Assembly: GCA_015478895.1 (NCBI GenBank)
Contig: JADMKK010000038.1
Span: 20,588-84,587 of the forward strand
DNA length: 64,000 nt
Direction of reading: 5' to 3'
Source of the DNA: Comamonas sp.
GTDB taxonomy: Bacteria > Pseudomonadota > Gammaproteobacteria > Burkholderiales > Burkholderiaceae_C
Shown in pieces: positions 10,520 through 19,235 of the stretch. A model generated the notes under the pieces. It did not search any database and was not told the origin of the DNA. It saw nothing but the letters and a program-made list of their open reading frames with translations. Position 1 is the stretch's first letter. The number at the start of each line of letters is the position of its first letter. Position numbers and translations under genes: made by a program.

Positions 10520-11638
10520 ATGACATCTATGGCCTTCGCTAATAGCTCGGCAAGCCTGCACTTTGCTGCTTTGGATTTGCTTTCGACCTTGACCGTGGTC
10601 GTTGATAAAAAGGGCGCAGTGATTTTTGCCAATGCGGCCGTAGAAAGTGCGATGGGAATTTCTCGGCGCATGCTGGACGGTGGGGAGTTCGCACAATACC
10701 TGTCTGCACCCTCGATGCTGCGCACCGGCCTGGAGTCTGCAGACGGACAAAGTTATGCAGCAATGAGCTTTGACACTGGCTTGCAGCGTGCCGTGCAGGA
10801 ACCCTTGTTTGTGCATGTCACGGTCACGCCGATAGAGCACACAGAGCTGAAATTGGTGGAGCTGTGGGTGCTGGAGCAGCAAGCCCGGCAAGACCGAGAG
10901 GAGCGTTTGGTAGAGCAAGCGCAGGCCAACAAAGAGCTGGTGCGCAATCTGGCCCACGAAATCAAAAATCCTTTGGGCGGTATTCGCGGCGCGGCGCAAT
11001 TGCTGGAAATGGATCTGGAGAGCAAGGAGCTCAAGGAATACACGCAAGTCATCATTCATGAGGCTGACCGTTTGCAGAGTCTGGTGGACCGTTTGCTGGC
11101 GCCACACCGTCATCCGCATCAATTGGTGGACTTGAACATTCATGAAGTCTGCGAACGTGTGCGCTCCTTGGTGCTGCTGGAGCATCCCCAAGGATTGAAG
11201 ATCCGGCGTGACTACGATATTTCTATTCCGGAGTTCAAAGGGGATCGCGCGCAGCTGATTCAGGCCTTGCTCAATATCGTCCAGAACGGCGCCCAGGTGC
11301 TCTCGGAAGAGATTGCGCGTGGCCAAGCAGAGATCACTTTGCGCACACGGGTTGTGCGCCAAGTAACTATTGGCCGTCAGCGGCACAGGTTGGCATTGGA
11401 ATTGCATGTGATTGACAACGGCCCCGGCGTGCCAGATCACATCAAGGAGCGGATTTTTTATCCGTTGGTGACTGGTCGGGATGGTGGCTCGGGTTTGGGA
11501 CTGCCGCTGGCACAGACATTCGTGCAGCGCCATCACGGTCTCATTGAGTGCGAAAGCGTGCCGGGGCGTACGGACTTTCGCATACTCATCCCGTTGCCTG
11601 ACAACGCGGGCTCTCAGAGAACAACCAACGGAAGGTAA
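10520..11638 (+). CDS. glnL: Nitrogen regulation sensor kinase NtrB
   Basis: NtrB is the cytoplasmic histidine kinase/phosphatase that sets the phosphorylation state of NtrC under control of PII. The 372-residue protein has an N-terminal PAS domain (LLSTLTVVVDKKGAVIFANAAVESAMG), a phosphoacceptor box NLAHEIKNPLGG with His146, and an ATP-binding domain with VIDNGPGVP (G1 box) and GRDGGSGLGLPLAQ (G2 box). There is no membrane segment, as expected. It lies nine bases before ntrC. Confidence 0.96.
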   Translation: MTSMAFANSSASLHFAALDLLSTLTVVVDKKGAVIFANAAVESAMGISRRMLDGGEFAQYLSAPSMLRTGLESADGQSYAAMSFDTGLQRAVQEPLFVHVTVTPIEHTELKLVELWVLEQQARQDREERLVEQAQANKELVRNLAHEIKNPLGGIRGAAQLLEMDLESKELKEYTQVIIHEADRLQSLVDRLLAPHRHPHQLVDLNIHEVCERVRSLVLLEHPQGLKIRRDYDISIPEFKGDRAQLIQALLNIVQNGAQVLSEEIARGQAEITLRTRVVRQVTIGRQRHRLALELHVIDNGPGVPDHIKERIFYPLVTGRDGGSGLGLPLAQTFVQRHHGLIECESVPGRTDFRILIPLPDNAGSQRTTNGR

Positions 11639-11647
11639 ACACAGCAT

Positions 11648-13213
11648 ATGAAGCCGATCTGGATAGTAGATGACGACCCCTCGATCCGCTTCGTCTTAGA
11701 AAAGGCGTTGGCGCGCGAAAGTTTGGATACACGCAGTTTTAGCAATCCTCGGGAAGTGCTTGCAGCACTGGCTGATTTGCCGCAGGGCGATCCGGCGCAA
11801 CAAGGACCGCGTGTACTGGTCAGCGATATTCGCATGCCTGGTGGCTCGGGCCTGCAACTGCTGGAGCAATTGCACGCTCAGCAGCCAGATTTGCCGGTCA
11901 TCATCATGACGGCTTACTCCGACTTAGACAGTGCAGTTTCTGCTTTTCAGCGCGGTGCTTTTGAGTACTTGCCCAAACCATTTGATTTGCCCAAGGCCGT
12001 ACAACTGATCCGGCGCGCCGTGGAAGAGAGTGAACGCGAGCAGGTTGCTGAAGAGCGGCAGACGGTCATGGCCGAAATGCTGGGGCAAGCGCCTGCTATG
12101 CAAGATGTGTTTCGCGCAATTGGCCGATTGAGCCAAAGCTCGGTAACGGTGATGATCACTGGTGAATCAGGGTCTGGCAAAGAGCTGGTGGCCCGTGCTC
12201 TACACAAGCACTCTCCGGTGTCCAATGGCCCATTTGTCGCGATCAATACGGCTGCAATTCCCAAGGACTTGCTGGAGTCGGAACTGTTTGGTCATGAACG
12301 CGGTGCTTTTACTGGCGCGCAAACCCAGCGGCGTGGGCGTTTCGAACAAGCCGAAGGCGGCACGCTGTTTCTGGATGAAATTGGCGATATGCCCTTCGAT
12401 TTGCAAACGCGCCTGCTGCGCGTGTTGTCGGATGGACAGTTCTACCGCGTGGGAGGGCACACGGCGGTTAAAAGCAATGTCCGGGTGATTGCTGCCACAC
12501 ACCAGAATTTGGAGCAGCGCGTGAAAGATGGCATTTTCCGCGAGGACTTATTCCACCGTCTTAATGTCATTCGCTTGCGCTTGCCTTCACTGCGTGAGCG
12601 CGCAGAAGATGTGCCAATGCTGACTAAGCATTTCTTGCAGCGCAGCGCCAAACAATTGGGGGTAGAGCCCAAACGCATTGCTGACACTGCTTTGCAGCGT
12701 CTAGCGCAGTTCAGCTTTCCAGGTAATGTGCGGCAGCTAGAAAACATTTGCCACTGGCTGACCGTGATGGCACCTGCGCAGCAAATCTCAGTGCAGGATT
12801 TACCTCCGGAAGTATTGCATCGCTCTACCGCAGCACCAGACGCCTCGATCACGGCAACCGAGCGTCAAGGCGAGCCCATGCATCTGTCCGCTTCCATGGA
12901 GATGGGGAAAACCGTAGTGCAGCTAACGTCTGCGGCGATGGGGTCGCCCCCTGATTTTTCATCTGCCGCCGACGATCACCGTTGGGAAAGTTTGCTGGAG
13001 GCTGAAGCACGAAAATTGTTAGCTCAGGGTCACCACGACGTGTGGGATATCTTGAGCAAGCGCTTTGAATCGAGTTTGATTACGACTGCGCTGGCTCAGA
13101 CGCATGGCAAACGCATGGAAGCCGCACAACGCCTGGGAATTGGTCGCAACACCATTACGCGAAAAATTCAGGAGCTAGGCCTGGATGAAGCAGAAAGAGG
13201 CGCCGCTGAGTAA
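11648..13213 (+). CDS. glnG: Nitrogen regulation response regulator NtrC
   Basis: NtrC is the sigma-54 activator for nitrogen-starvation genes. The receiver domain has the acidic pocket DDD (8-10) and phosphoacceptor Asp60 in [10 protein letters not shown]. The AAA+ domain has Walker A GESGSGKE near residue 172, the sigma-54-contacting GAFTGA at 219-224, and [13 protein letters not shown]-terminal Fis-type helix-turn-helix is present ([21 protein letters not shown]). At 521 residues it is longer than the E. coli protein (469), with the extra length in the linker between the AAA+ and DNA-binding domains. It probably acts at the three sigma-54 promoters in this window. Confidence 0.97.
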   Translation: MKPIWIVDDDPSIRFVLEKALARESLDTRSFSNPREVLAALADLPQGDPAQQGPRVLVSDIRMPGGSGLQLLEQLHAQQPDLPVIIMTAYSDLDSAVSAFQRGAFEYLPKPFDLPKAVQLIRRAVEESEREQVAEERQTVMAEMLGQAPAMQDVFRAIGRLSQSSVTVMITGESGSGKELVARALHKHSPVSNGPFVAINTAAIPKDLLESELFGHERGAFTGAQTQRRGRFEQAEGGTLFLDEIGDMPFDLQTRLLRVLSDGQFYRVGGHTAVKSNVRVIAATHQNLEQRVKDGIFREDLFHRLNVIRLRLPSLRERAEDVPMLTKHFLQRSAKQLGVEPKRIADTALQRLAQFSFPGNVRQLENICHWLTVMAPAQQISVQDLPPEVLHRSTAAPDASITATERQGEPMHLSASMEMGKTVVQLTSAAMGSPPDFSSAADDHRWESLLEAEARKLLAQGHHDVWDILSKRFESSLITTALAQTHGKRMEAAQRLGIGRNTITRKIQELGLDEAERGAAE

Positions 13214-13240
13214 AGCAAGCTGAGTGAAATAAATTGGAAG

Positions 13241-13269
13241 TTAGCGCACCAGCAGTGCGCTAATTTTTT
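13241..13269 (+). terminator. Terminator after ntrC
   Basis: TTAGCGCAC (13241-13249) and GTGCGCTAA (13255-13263) form a 9-bp stem with a 5-base loop, followed by six T residues. Confidence 0.92.
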
Positions 13270-13314
13270 AAGTGGCTATAGAGGTATAGACAGCTTCAGC
13301 AGATTATTAGGTTC

Positions 13315-13328
13315 GTCCTACGTAGGAC
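13315..13328. promoter_or_regulatory. Perfect palindrome, possible response-regulator operator
   Basis: GTCCTACGTAGGAC is a perfect 14-bp palindrome about 90 bases upstream of the gene at 13419. Such TAC-GTA dyads resemble operators of LuxR/NarL-type regulators, but no such regulator is present here and the assignment is an inference from shape alone. Confidence 0.4.
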
Positions 13329-13418
13329 CCCCTTGGCCGCTGACTTAGATGCTGGAGGATTTTTTCGACAATAGAGTAATTCGTTTGTCGACTTGTATTT
13401 GTCAGAAATGCCTAAGTT

Positions 13419-14294
13419 ATGGCCCCATGCACCTCAAATTCCGTTGCCGCGCCTCTGGTTATGTATCAACCTAGGGGCGTTTTCAGTATTGCCAAAACTT
13501 CAAAGCAGCAAACCGCTTATGTCGCTCTCTTAGACATGCGTGTGCGCACGGTAGAAAAACAAGAGGATGCTTACTGGCGGACGCGTTTTTGCCGTGAAGA
13601 TTACTACGTTCCAGGGCGCGGTTACGACCAATATCAGCCTGCCTATGCGATGGGGTGTAGCAATGCGCTGCAGCAGTCTGACGCCGATTTCCAAGACTTA
13701 GAACGCGAAATGGAAGCGCAATGGGCTACCGATAGCGGCTCCAGCTTGTTGCCATGGCGTGAAGTGCGTTTCGCCATACAGGCAGCTTGGGAACGCACTG
13801 CTTCGCATAGGCTGAAAATTGAGCTGCCCGCGTTAAATTCCCCAGCCGTTGTAGATGTGTTGGGTGATATACAACCCATTTATCGCAGTTGCGTAGCTTT
13901 AGCGGATGATTTGCAGCGTATGGGTAGTGTGCCAATGAGCAGCTTTGCTCACCAAGTTCTGCAGCGACATAGCCAAATGTTGCGTGGCTTTGCCTTGACG
14001 CTGCAGAAAAAAATGGCGTTGGACGTGCGCAGGCAAACTCCTGATGTATTTACGCACTGGTCTCACTGCTGGCGTAGTCAATGGGCGCAATTTAAAAATC
14101 GTATGGCTGAATGGGAGCCTGCTCAAGTTTTTGAGTTGTGTGAGGTGCGCGAGCGCAAACTGTTTACTGCTTACCAGCGTACGCTGCATAAAAAACTCCC
14201 TGCAGAAATATCGGAGCTGCTGCAGCAACAATCCCATCAGCTCAAAATCAATGTGGACAGATTAGGCTGGGTGCGTGCCAACTGGAGTTTGTAG
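13419..14294 (+). CDS. Uncharacterised stress-type protein
   Basis: I do not recognise this 291-residue protein with certainty. Residues around 55-120 (DYYVPGRGYDQYQPAYAMG ... WATDSGSSLLPWREVRFAIQAAWER) are a diverged version of the Y-x-Q-Y-x-P-A-Y-x-x-G ... W-x-x-x-x-x-A-W-x-R motif found ahead of DUF2383/YciF-type stress proteins in Burkholderiales. The C-terminal half looks all-helical and could be a four-helix bundle. No signal peptide or membrane segment is seen. The start is unsure, because no ribosome binding site is visible before ATG 13419. A perfect palindrome lies about 90 bases upstream. Confidence 0.6.
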   Translation: MAPCTSNSVAAPLVMYQPRGVFSIAKTSKQQTAYVALLDMRVRTVEKQEDAYWRTRFCREDYYVPGRGYDQYQPAYAMGCSNALQQSDADFQDLEREMEAQWATDSGSSLLPWREVRFAIQAAWERTASHRLKIELPALNSPAVVDVLGDIQPIYRSCVALADDLQRMGSVPMSSFAHQVLQRHSQMLRGFALTLQKKMALDVRRQTPDVFTHWSHCWRSQWAQFKNRMAEWEPAQVFELCEVRERKLFTAYQRTLHKKLPAEISELLQQQSHQLKINVDRLGWVRANWSL

Positions 14295-14529
14295 AGGCAC
14301 TATCTTTGCATCGAAGCACAGCAACCAACAGGCTGCTTTTTCTTGGCCTTGTGCAGGACTGAGGCCAAGACTCGCGCAGCGACTGAAAAGCGCCAATACT
14401 TCAAGTTGCTAAGGGACTTGCCTCATCTTGAGCACTTTTCCCACATCTAAGTCTGAAGCTCAATTGAACAATCAGTTCTATAGCAGGCCCATCAATAAAA
14501 GTAGGCTCTTAGACTGAAAGGGAACACTC

Positions 14530-14868
14530 ATGACCATGCACTACACCGGAGCCTTGTTGGGGCGAGAGGCGATTATCCAGTTCCCTGAAAGTACAGCGCA
14601 GGTACGTTATTCCGTGCGTGGTGAACTGCACTGGCGCGTCACGGACAAGAATGGAAATGTCACTCACGGAAATGAGCGGTTGAGCTATCTCCAGCTGTCG
14701 GATTCACTGCACTTTTTAAACTGGATTGAGAAAACTGGATTTACTGTCAGCCAGGTGATTGATACAGAAAATGGCACGGTCAAGGCTTTTTGGTCGTATG
14801 CAGACGATCTGAGCGAGAAAGGCCACCGCGCCTCCATGTTTGTCGATGGCAGCTTTAGCTTTGTGTGA
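14530..14868 (+). CDS. MoaF-like small protein
   Basis: The 112-residue protein has the pattern of the MoaF-related calycin-like domain: a strand-rich start (YSVRGELHWRVTDKNG), then LSDSLHFLNWIEKTGFTVSQVIDTENGTVKAFWSY. The W-x-E-x-x-G-x-T-V-x-x-V-x-D-x-x-x-G segment is the recognisable part. AGGGA precedes the ATG. The function is unknown. It stands alone between the stress-type gene and a minus-strand gene. Confidence 0.65.
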   Translation: MTMHYTGALLGREAIIQFPESTAQVRYSVRGELHWRVTDKNGNVTHGNERLSYLQLSDSLHFLNWIEKTGFTVSQVIDTENGTVKAFWSYADDLSEKGHRASMFVDGSFSFV

Positions 14869-14880
14869 AAGAGGCTATCG

Positions 14881-15279
14881 CTAACGAATGATTTCGCTTT
14901 TCACCACCATGTCGAGGACATAGATGCCGCATGTTGGGATCGTGACAGGCCACCTTGTTCCGAAAGTAAGGGTCAACAGCGGCTCAGCTTCTGCTTCGAT
15001 GGCCCATGTGCGTACTCTGGGTAACTGCATTCCAACTTTTTGCTCCAGTGCCATGAGGGTTGGTTGGTTGCAGGCCATCAAGGTAGAACGTACTCTCCAA
15101 TAATGGGGCAGCTTGCGCGACTGCGTTTGATAGTGCCTAACCTCTCGGGCCAAGGGTATGTACAGCACTTCTGAAATAGCTTGCGGGACACGAAGCACAT
15201 TCCTTGGAGAATAAAGCCTGGCAGCAGGGCCATGCAGGAGCGCGCTGAGAGCTATAAAATCATGAGCGCTTTGATACAC
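14881..15279 (-). CDS. Hypothetical protein, weakly supported
   Basis: A 132-residue frame with a GTG start fills the gap between two plus-strand genes. The composition looks protein-like (aromatic and hydrophobic blocks such as LPHYWRVRSTLMACNQPTLMALE and the strand-like C-terminus IYVLDMVVKSEIIR), but I recognise no family and see no clear ribosome binding site. It could also be a remnant of a longer gene. The start may be wrong. Confidence 0.4.
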   Translation of the reverse strand: MYQSAHDFIALSALLHGPAARLYSPRNVLRVPQAISEVLYIPLAREVRHYQTQSRKLPHYWRVRSTLMACNQPTLMALEQKVGMQLPRVRTWAIEAEAEPLLTLTFGTRWPVTIPTCGIYVLDMVVKSEIIR

Positions 15280-15313
15280 ACTGCGCTTATCGATTTGTCG
15301 TCTGGAATGGTTT

Positions 15314-15931
15314 ATGTCTCCTGATTTTTATTGGTGCCATCGTCGTTGGGCGAGCCGTACCTGCGGCACTTTGACAATGGTGGCGATGCTGACCGCTTGC
15401 GCTGGACTCGGTGGTGGAAAGGAGTCCGCACCGAGCATTCCCCAAGTTCAGGAGCGGTTTGGCTCTTCGGCAACCTTTTCGCGCATGTTTGATGCCACGC
15501 CTACCCAGGTCTGTGAGGCAGCGCGACGTGCCTTGCTCAGCCAAGGCTACATCGTGAATAAAGCCGAAAAAGAGATGGTAGAGGGCCAAAAAAGCTTTCA
15601 GCCGCAGTCGGATCGCCACGTGCAGATGAATATCCGCGTCACTTGTGTGCCCGACAGTGCACAAGGCAAGCTCAGCACGGGCTTTGTCACTGCTTTGCAA
15701 GATAGCTTTGCATTGAAGATGGCCAGCAATTCCGCCAGCTTGGGGGTCAGCATGCTCGGCTCTGTCTCGGTGCCTGTTGCAGCAGGGCATGATTCCATGA
15801 TCAAGATCGGTAGCGAAACCGTGACTGCCGATGCTTTCTATGACGGCTTCTTTGATCTGATGCGTCGTTACTTGATCGTCGACATTCAGCCCCTGGGCGC
15901 GGCGCCCAGCGCTTCGCGCACGTTCGAATAA
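15314..15931 (+). CDS. DUF2242 family lipoprotein
   Basis: A 205-residue exported protein with a lipoprotein signal: a basic start, a hydrophobic core and the lipobox L-T-A-C with Cys29. The mature part (FSRMFDATPTQVCEAARRALLSQGYIVNKAEKEMVEGQKSFQP ... ITVNVTC-type strand) matches DUF2242, a family of uncharacterised betaproteobacterial lipoproteins. It is likely anchored in the outer membrane. The function is unknown. It is convergent with the peptidase gene, with a repeat hairpin between them. Confidence 0.8.
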   Translation: MSPDFYWCHRRWASRTCGTLTMVAMLTACAGLGGGKESAPSIPQVQERFGSSATFSRMFDATPTQVCEAARRALLSQGYIVNKAEKEMVEGQKSFQPQSDRHVQMNIRVTCVPDSAQGKLSTGFVTALQDSFALKMASNSASLGVSMLGSVSVPVAAGHDSMIKIGSETVTADAFYDGFFDLMRRYLIVDIQPLGAAPSASRTFE

Positions 15932-15940
15932 AAGAAAACT

Positions 15941-15992
15941 CAAAATAAATAGCTTCTGGCCCTTGCTGCATAAGGGCTAGAAGCTATTTTTA
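15941..15992 (+). repeat. Dispersed intergenic repeat, copy R1 (best-paired copy)
   Basis: AATAGCTTCT (15948-15957) pairs with AGAAGCTATT (15979-15988) and GCCCTT (15959-15964) with AAGGGC (15972-15977), giving a near-perfect hairpin flanked by A and T tracts. It lies between two convergent genes and can end transcription from both sides. It is one of eight copies seen in the window. Confidence 0.85.
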
Positions 15993-16000
15993 TGCCTATT

Positions 16001-16030
16001 GCATCAATCTGCATCAATCTGCATCAATCC
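16001..16030. repeat. Tandem decamer, three units
   Basis: GCATCAATCT occurs twice and is followed by GCATCAATCC, forming a perfect 10-bp tandem array. It overlaps the stop codon of the minus-strand peptidase gene, so slippage here would leave the protein intact. Confidence 0.9.
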
Positions 16031-16914
16031 ATAAACAGGGCCGGGTCGACCATGGTGCGGTTGAGCATGACGCCCCAATGCAGGTGTGGACCCGTCACGC
16101 GACCACTTGCGCCGACTTTGCAAAACGCTTGCCCTTTTTTTACGGCATCGCCCACTTTGCATTGCATGCTGGAGAGGTGACAGTACATGGTGAGCAGGCC
16201 ACCGCCATGGTCCAGCCAGACGGTGCCGCCGTTAAAGAAGTAGTCCGCCACATCGACCACTTTGCCAGCCAGCGGGGCCGTGATGGCGGTACCTGTGGGT
16301 GCGGCAATATCCATTCCGCTGTGTGGATTGCGTGCTTGCCCGTTAAAGAGACGGCGCAGGCCAAAGCTGCTGCTGCGCCTGCCGGGGCAGGGCTGGCCCA
16401 TGTGCAAAGCTGCAGCATCAGGCAGCGGCGAGCTAAACATGGCCATGATGGTTTGCTGGTGCGCTCTTTCTTTTTCGTGGCGCGCCAGGTCAGCAGGTGC
16501 CAGGTCTACGGTTTTGGGCGCAACCTTCAGGCGTTGCTCGGCATATTTTTTGTCGTGCACGACATAGTCCATCGATTGCATGCCATCGTCGTTGTGCACA
16601 GTAACTGTATGAACGCCGGTCTTGGCAGACAGTGGAATGCCAATCAAGGCTGTCCATTCAATCATGTCGCCCATGACGAGCACCGGAAAGCCATCGGCTG
16701 TACTGACCTGTGGGTGCTTGGCCGAGGGGCCTAACGACAGTCTGGCAACGCCGCCTGGCACGCGGCTGTCCCTAGGGTACAGACGCTGCTCCAAAGGGGC
16801 ATCATTGCTGGACCATGCAGGTGCTGCCATGTACAAGCCTGTGCTGGCTACCGCCCCCAACCACGAGCGGCGTGACAAATCGAAAGAGTACGTAGGTAAG
16901 TCCATGGCAGACAT
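16024..16914 (-). CDS. M23 family metallopeptidase (LytM type), exported
   Basis: A peptidoglycan endopeptidase of the LytM/M23 class, likely acting in the periplasm. The N-terminus has a Tat-like twin-arginine segment (S-R-R-S-W-L-G) and a hydrophobic stretch. A beta-rich middle domain precedes the catalytic domain, which has the zinc ligands H198-x3-D202 (HSGMDIA), H246 (YCHLS) and H277-x-H279 (PHLHWG). All four M23 catalytic positions are present, so it is probably active rather than an EnvC-like regulator. It has no obvious operon partner. Confidence 0.9.
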   Translation of the reverse strand: MSAMDLPTYSFDLSRRSWLGAVASTGLYMAAPAWSSNDAPLEQRLYPRDSRVPGGVARLSLGPSAKHPQVSTADGFPVLVMGDMIEWTALIGIPLSAKTGVHTVTVHNDDGMQSMDYVVHDKKYAEQRLKVAPKTVDLAPADLARHEKERAHQQTIMAMFSSPLPDAAALHMGQPCPGRRSSSFGLRRLFNGQARNPHSGMDIAAPTGTAITAPLAGKVVDVADYFFNGGTVWLDHGGGLLTMYCHLSSMQCKVGDAVKKGQAFCKVGASGRVTGPHLHWGVMLNRTMVDPALFMD

Positions 16915-17079
16915 TGTGGCGTGATCGCTGCTTTATTGCTGATGAGGTTGGGTGCGAGCTGCTGCCCGAGTACTGCAGAGACTTTGACATGGCGCAGAAA
17001 GATTGCGCCCTGGGCCCTGCCACATTGCCTGCCATTCGCGTTAGCCTCTTGGGCTGTGTCTATTAAAAGTGGTAATGCA

Positions 17080-17457
17080 ATGAACGAATTTCGAATTGTG
17101 GTCATCGGTGCCGGCGAAACGGGTACACCTTTGCTCAAGCAGTTGCTGACATCGCCCTTTGTCAATGTGCTGGGCGTTGCGGATTTGAACTTGGAGCTGC
17201 CAGGCATTGCCTTGGCGCTGGAGCATGAAGTGCCTGTCACCGACAACTTCATGGATCTGGTACGCCAAGGCGCTGAGGTGGACATCATCATTGACGTCAC
17301 CGGCGCGCCCAAGGTGCGTGAACAACTTCGGCAGCACATGGTGGACTCGCACAACACCCACACCATCATCATGCATGAGCACATTGCCCTGCTGATGATG
17401 TCCTTGTCCGCAGGGAAAATGATCGACAGCAAACACGGCCATCAGCAGTACGCATAA
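17080..17457 (+). CDS. Short Rossmann-fold NAD(P)-binding protein
   Basis: A 125-residue protein that consists of little more than one Rossmann domain: the G-A-G-E-T-G dinucleotide loop at residues 9-14, then VADLNLELPG, and IIIDVTGAPKVREQL. It resembles the N-terminal NAD-binding part of Gfo/Idh- or homoserine-dehydrogenase-type oxidoreductases, but has no catalytic domain. Whether it is a complete regulatory protein or a truncated enzyme cannot be told here. I chose the ATG at 17080 because the Rossmann strand begins there. Confidence 0.65.
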   Translation: MNEFRIVVIGAGETGTPLLKQLLTSPFVNVLGVADLNLELPGIALALEHEVPVTDNFMDLVRQGAEVDIIIDVTGAPKVREQLRQHMVDSHNTHTIIMHEHIALLMMSLSAGKMIDSKHGHQQYA

Positions 17458-17508
17458 AAATAAAGATAGCTGCCTGCCATTGATGGATAAGGGCTAGAGC
17501 CTGTTTTG
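17456..17508 (+). repeat. Dispersed intergenic repeat, copy R2
   Basis: The segment reads AAAAATAAAGATAGCTGC, then TGATGGATAAGGGCTAGAG and CCTGTTTTG, aligning with R1 and R3 over its length. The hairpin is less perfect than in R1. It starts at the stop codon of the Rossmann protein gene. Confidence 0.75.
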
Positions 17509-17545
17509 AACGTCATCAAGTGAATACGGTTAGGCAACCTTGCAC

Positions 17546-17576
17546 AAAGAAAGCTGCTTTCAAGCAGCTTTCTTTT
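17546..17576. terminator. Bidirectional terminator between convergent genes
   Basis: AAAGAAAGCTGCTT (17546-17559) and AAGCAGCTTTCTTT (17562-17575) are perfect complements with T tracts on both strands. It serves the plus-strand Rossmann gene and the minus-strand DUF945 gene. Confidence 0.85.
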
Positions 17577-17601
17577 ATGGCAGTGTGGCCTAACTTTTCA
17601 T

Positions 17602-18963
17602 TTACATAGAGCCGCCGATGCCTAGCAACTGGTGCAGTGGAGTGCTTTTACCGTTGAGCTTGAATTCCCCTTGCGAGTATTCCAGCTCGCTCGTGGACAT
17701 ATCGCCTTGTGTTTTTACAAAGCCTTGGGCAATTAGCGCATCCATGCGTTTTTTGGTCCCGTCCTGTACCTCCGCTTGCAGCGCATCGTCTGCCATTTCC
17801 TGGCCCAATTGCTCCAGCAAATTGAGGTAGTCACTGCGTACCTTCTCGCCCATCAGCAGTGCCAGCAGGTCCGTAGGCATAGACAGGCGCAGGGCTCCGT
17901 ATAAATCGGTCACGGGATCAAAGGTGCTGGAGTTTTCGCCTTGGTAAGCAAGGCGGGCACTGAGTTCGCTTTGCCCCTCTGGCGTACGTATGGCGAAGCG
18001 TTCGATGGCAATCTCCGGTTTGCGTCCTAAAAATACGGGCAGGCTGCGCATCAACTCCATACGGTGCGCTTCGTCGCGCATGTTGCCCTGGGTCCAGATC
18101 ATGACTTGGTCCAGCCATGTGGCATCTATGTTCTTGAGGCGCAGGTCCATCACCAGGCCCGACGTGCGGTAGCCGGGCGCATCCATATTGGCGACCTTGA
18201 TTTTGAAGTCGTTGTCGATCATTTCTCCGCGCACCGTAGTGGCGGTGTCCAATGCGATGCCTTGCAAGGTGACGCTGGCCCGATCCTCGGGTTCAAACAC
18301 CTTGATGCTGCTAATTTTCATGCTGGCCGGGCCGTCCCAAAAACTATGCCCAGGGACGACAGCACCAGAAAACTCCAGCGCTGTATCTTGCACTTCCAGG
18401 CGTGAGCCATCTTCAGACTTGAGTTGAAGGGCTGGCATGCGTGCCCAGCCTTGGGCGGCATTGCGCTGTGCCGACAAGTTCAGCTGGGCCTGCATTCCGC
18501 CCCAGCTCAGGTCAGAGCCATCGGCGAAATTGACCGCCACCTCTGGCGAGCTAATGCTATGTTCGGTCGCGCCACTCCAGGCCATCTGGGAGAGCATTTG
18601 CAACACAGCGCGGCCTTGCAGGGCTTGGCGTAAATCAGGGTCGCTGTCTTGCGGCAGCTCAAAACGGCTATCCATACTGCCGCCTTGTCCCTTCGCCCAA
18701 GGGCCGTGGGTGATGTGGTGCGTCGCGGTGATATCGAAGCGCTCTTCTTCATCCACAAACGACCATTGTGTCTTGGCCTTGGAGCCGATAATGCCGCGCT
18801 CGTATTCCAGCACGCTGACGGAGAAACCGTCTTCGGTGCTCCAGTCCAATGCCGTTTTTTCGAACGACTGCTGGATCTTTCCGCCTACGTAATAGCTGGT
18901 GCCCAGCGCTGCAGCGAGTACCAAAGCTCCAGTTCCGAGTACGCCAATGGCCATTTTTTTCAT
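17602..18963 (-). CDS. YdgA family protein (DUF945)
   Basis: A 453-residue protein with one N-terminal membrane or signal segment (AIGVLGTGALVLAAALGTSYYVGGKIQQSFEK) followed by a long beta-rich domain, the layout of the YdgA/DUF945 family. The family is conserved in proteobacteria and of unknown function, likely facing the periplasm. I chose ATG 18963 because AGGGG lies eight bases upstream; a TTG two codons earlier is in frame but less likely. The gene stands alone and ends at a bidirectional terminator. Confidence 0.85.
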   Translation of the reverse strand: MKKMAIGVLGTGALVLAAALGTSYYVGGKIQQSFEKTALDWSTEDGFSVSVLEYERGIIGSKAKTQWSFVDEEERFDITATHHITHGPWAKGQGGSMDSRFELPQDSDPDLRQALQGRAVLQMLSQMAWSGATEHSISSPEVAVNFADGSDLSWGGMQAQLNLSAQRNAAQGWARMPALQLKSEDGSRLEVQDTALEFSGAVVPGHSFWDGPASMKISSIKVFEPEDRASVTLQGIALDTATTVRGEMIDNDFKIKVANMDAPGYRTSGLVMDLRLKNIDATWLDQVMIWTQGNMRDEAHRMELMRSLPVFLGRKPEIAIERFAIRTPEGQSELSARLAYQGENSSTFDPVTDLYGALRLSMPTDLLALLMGEKVRSDYLNLLEQLGQEMADDALQAEVQDGTKKRMDALIAQGFVKTQGDMSTSELEYSQGEFKLNGKSTPLHQLLGIGGSM

Positions 18964-19079
18964 GCACAACCCCTAGTTATCTTGTTTCTTGTGCAGTGCA
19001 AAGCAACTGCTTGGCCAAGATTCTAGGAAGCTTGCAGCATTAGCTTTGTAAGCTTTTTAGGCTGTTGTTTTTTGTTATA

Positions 19080-19128
19080 AATTTTGATAGCTGTTTTCCC
19101 TTTATCTATAAGGGCTAGAGGCCAAAAA
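19080..19128 (+). repeat. Dispersed intergenic repeat, copy R3
   Basis: The core reads AATTTTGATAGCTG, then CTATAAGGGCTAGAGGCC and AAAAA, close to the family consensus. It lies between the DUF945 gene and the small membrane operon. Confidence 0.8.
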
Positions 19129-19185
19129 AGCTCTATATTTGTTGCGCTGTGTTTTTGCGCTTTGAGCAAGCGAGCGAGCAGGCAC

Positions 19186-19207
19186 AAAAAATCCGCCCGA
19201 AGGCGGA
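19186..19207 (-). terminator. Terminator of the small membrane operon
   Basis: On the minus strand TCCGCC and GGCGGA enclose the tetraloop TTCG and are followed by six T residues. It ends the two-gene operon at 19236-20385. Confidence 0.92.
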
Positions 19208-19235
19208 ATGTGTAGAGCTTTGACGCTTCAGAAAA

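Noticed and set aside
14461..14520. Ninth copy of the dispersed repeat (TATAGCAGGCCC ... AATAAAAG)
   Set aside because: Too few matching positions in the right order to tell from chance.
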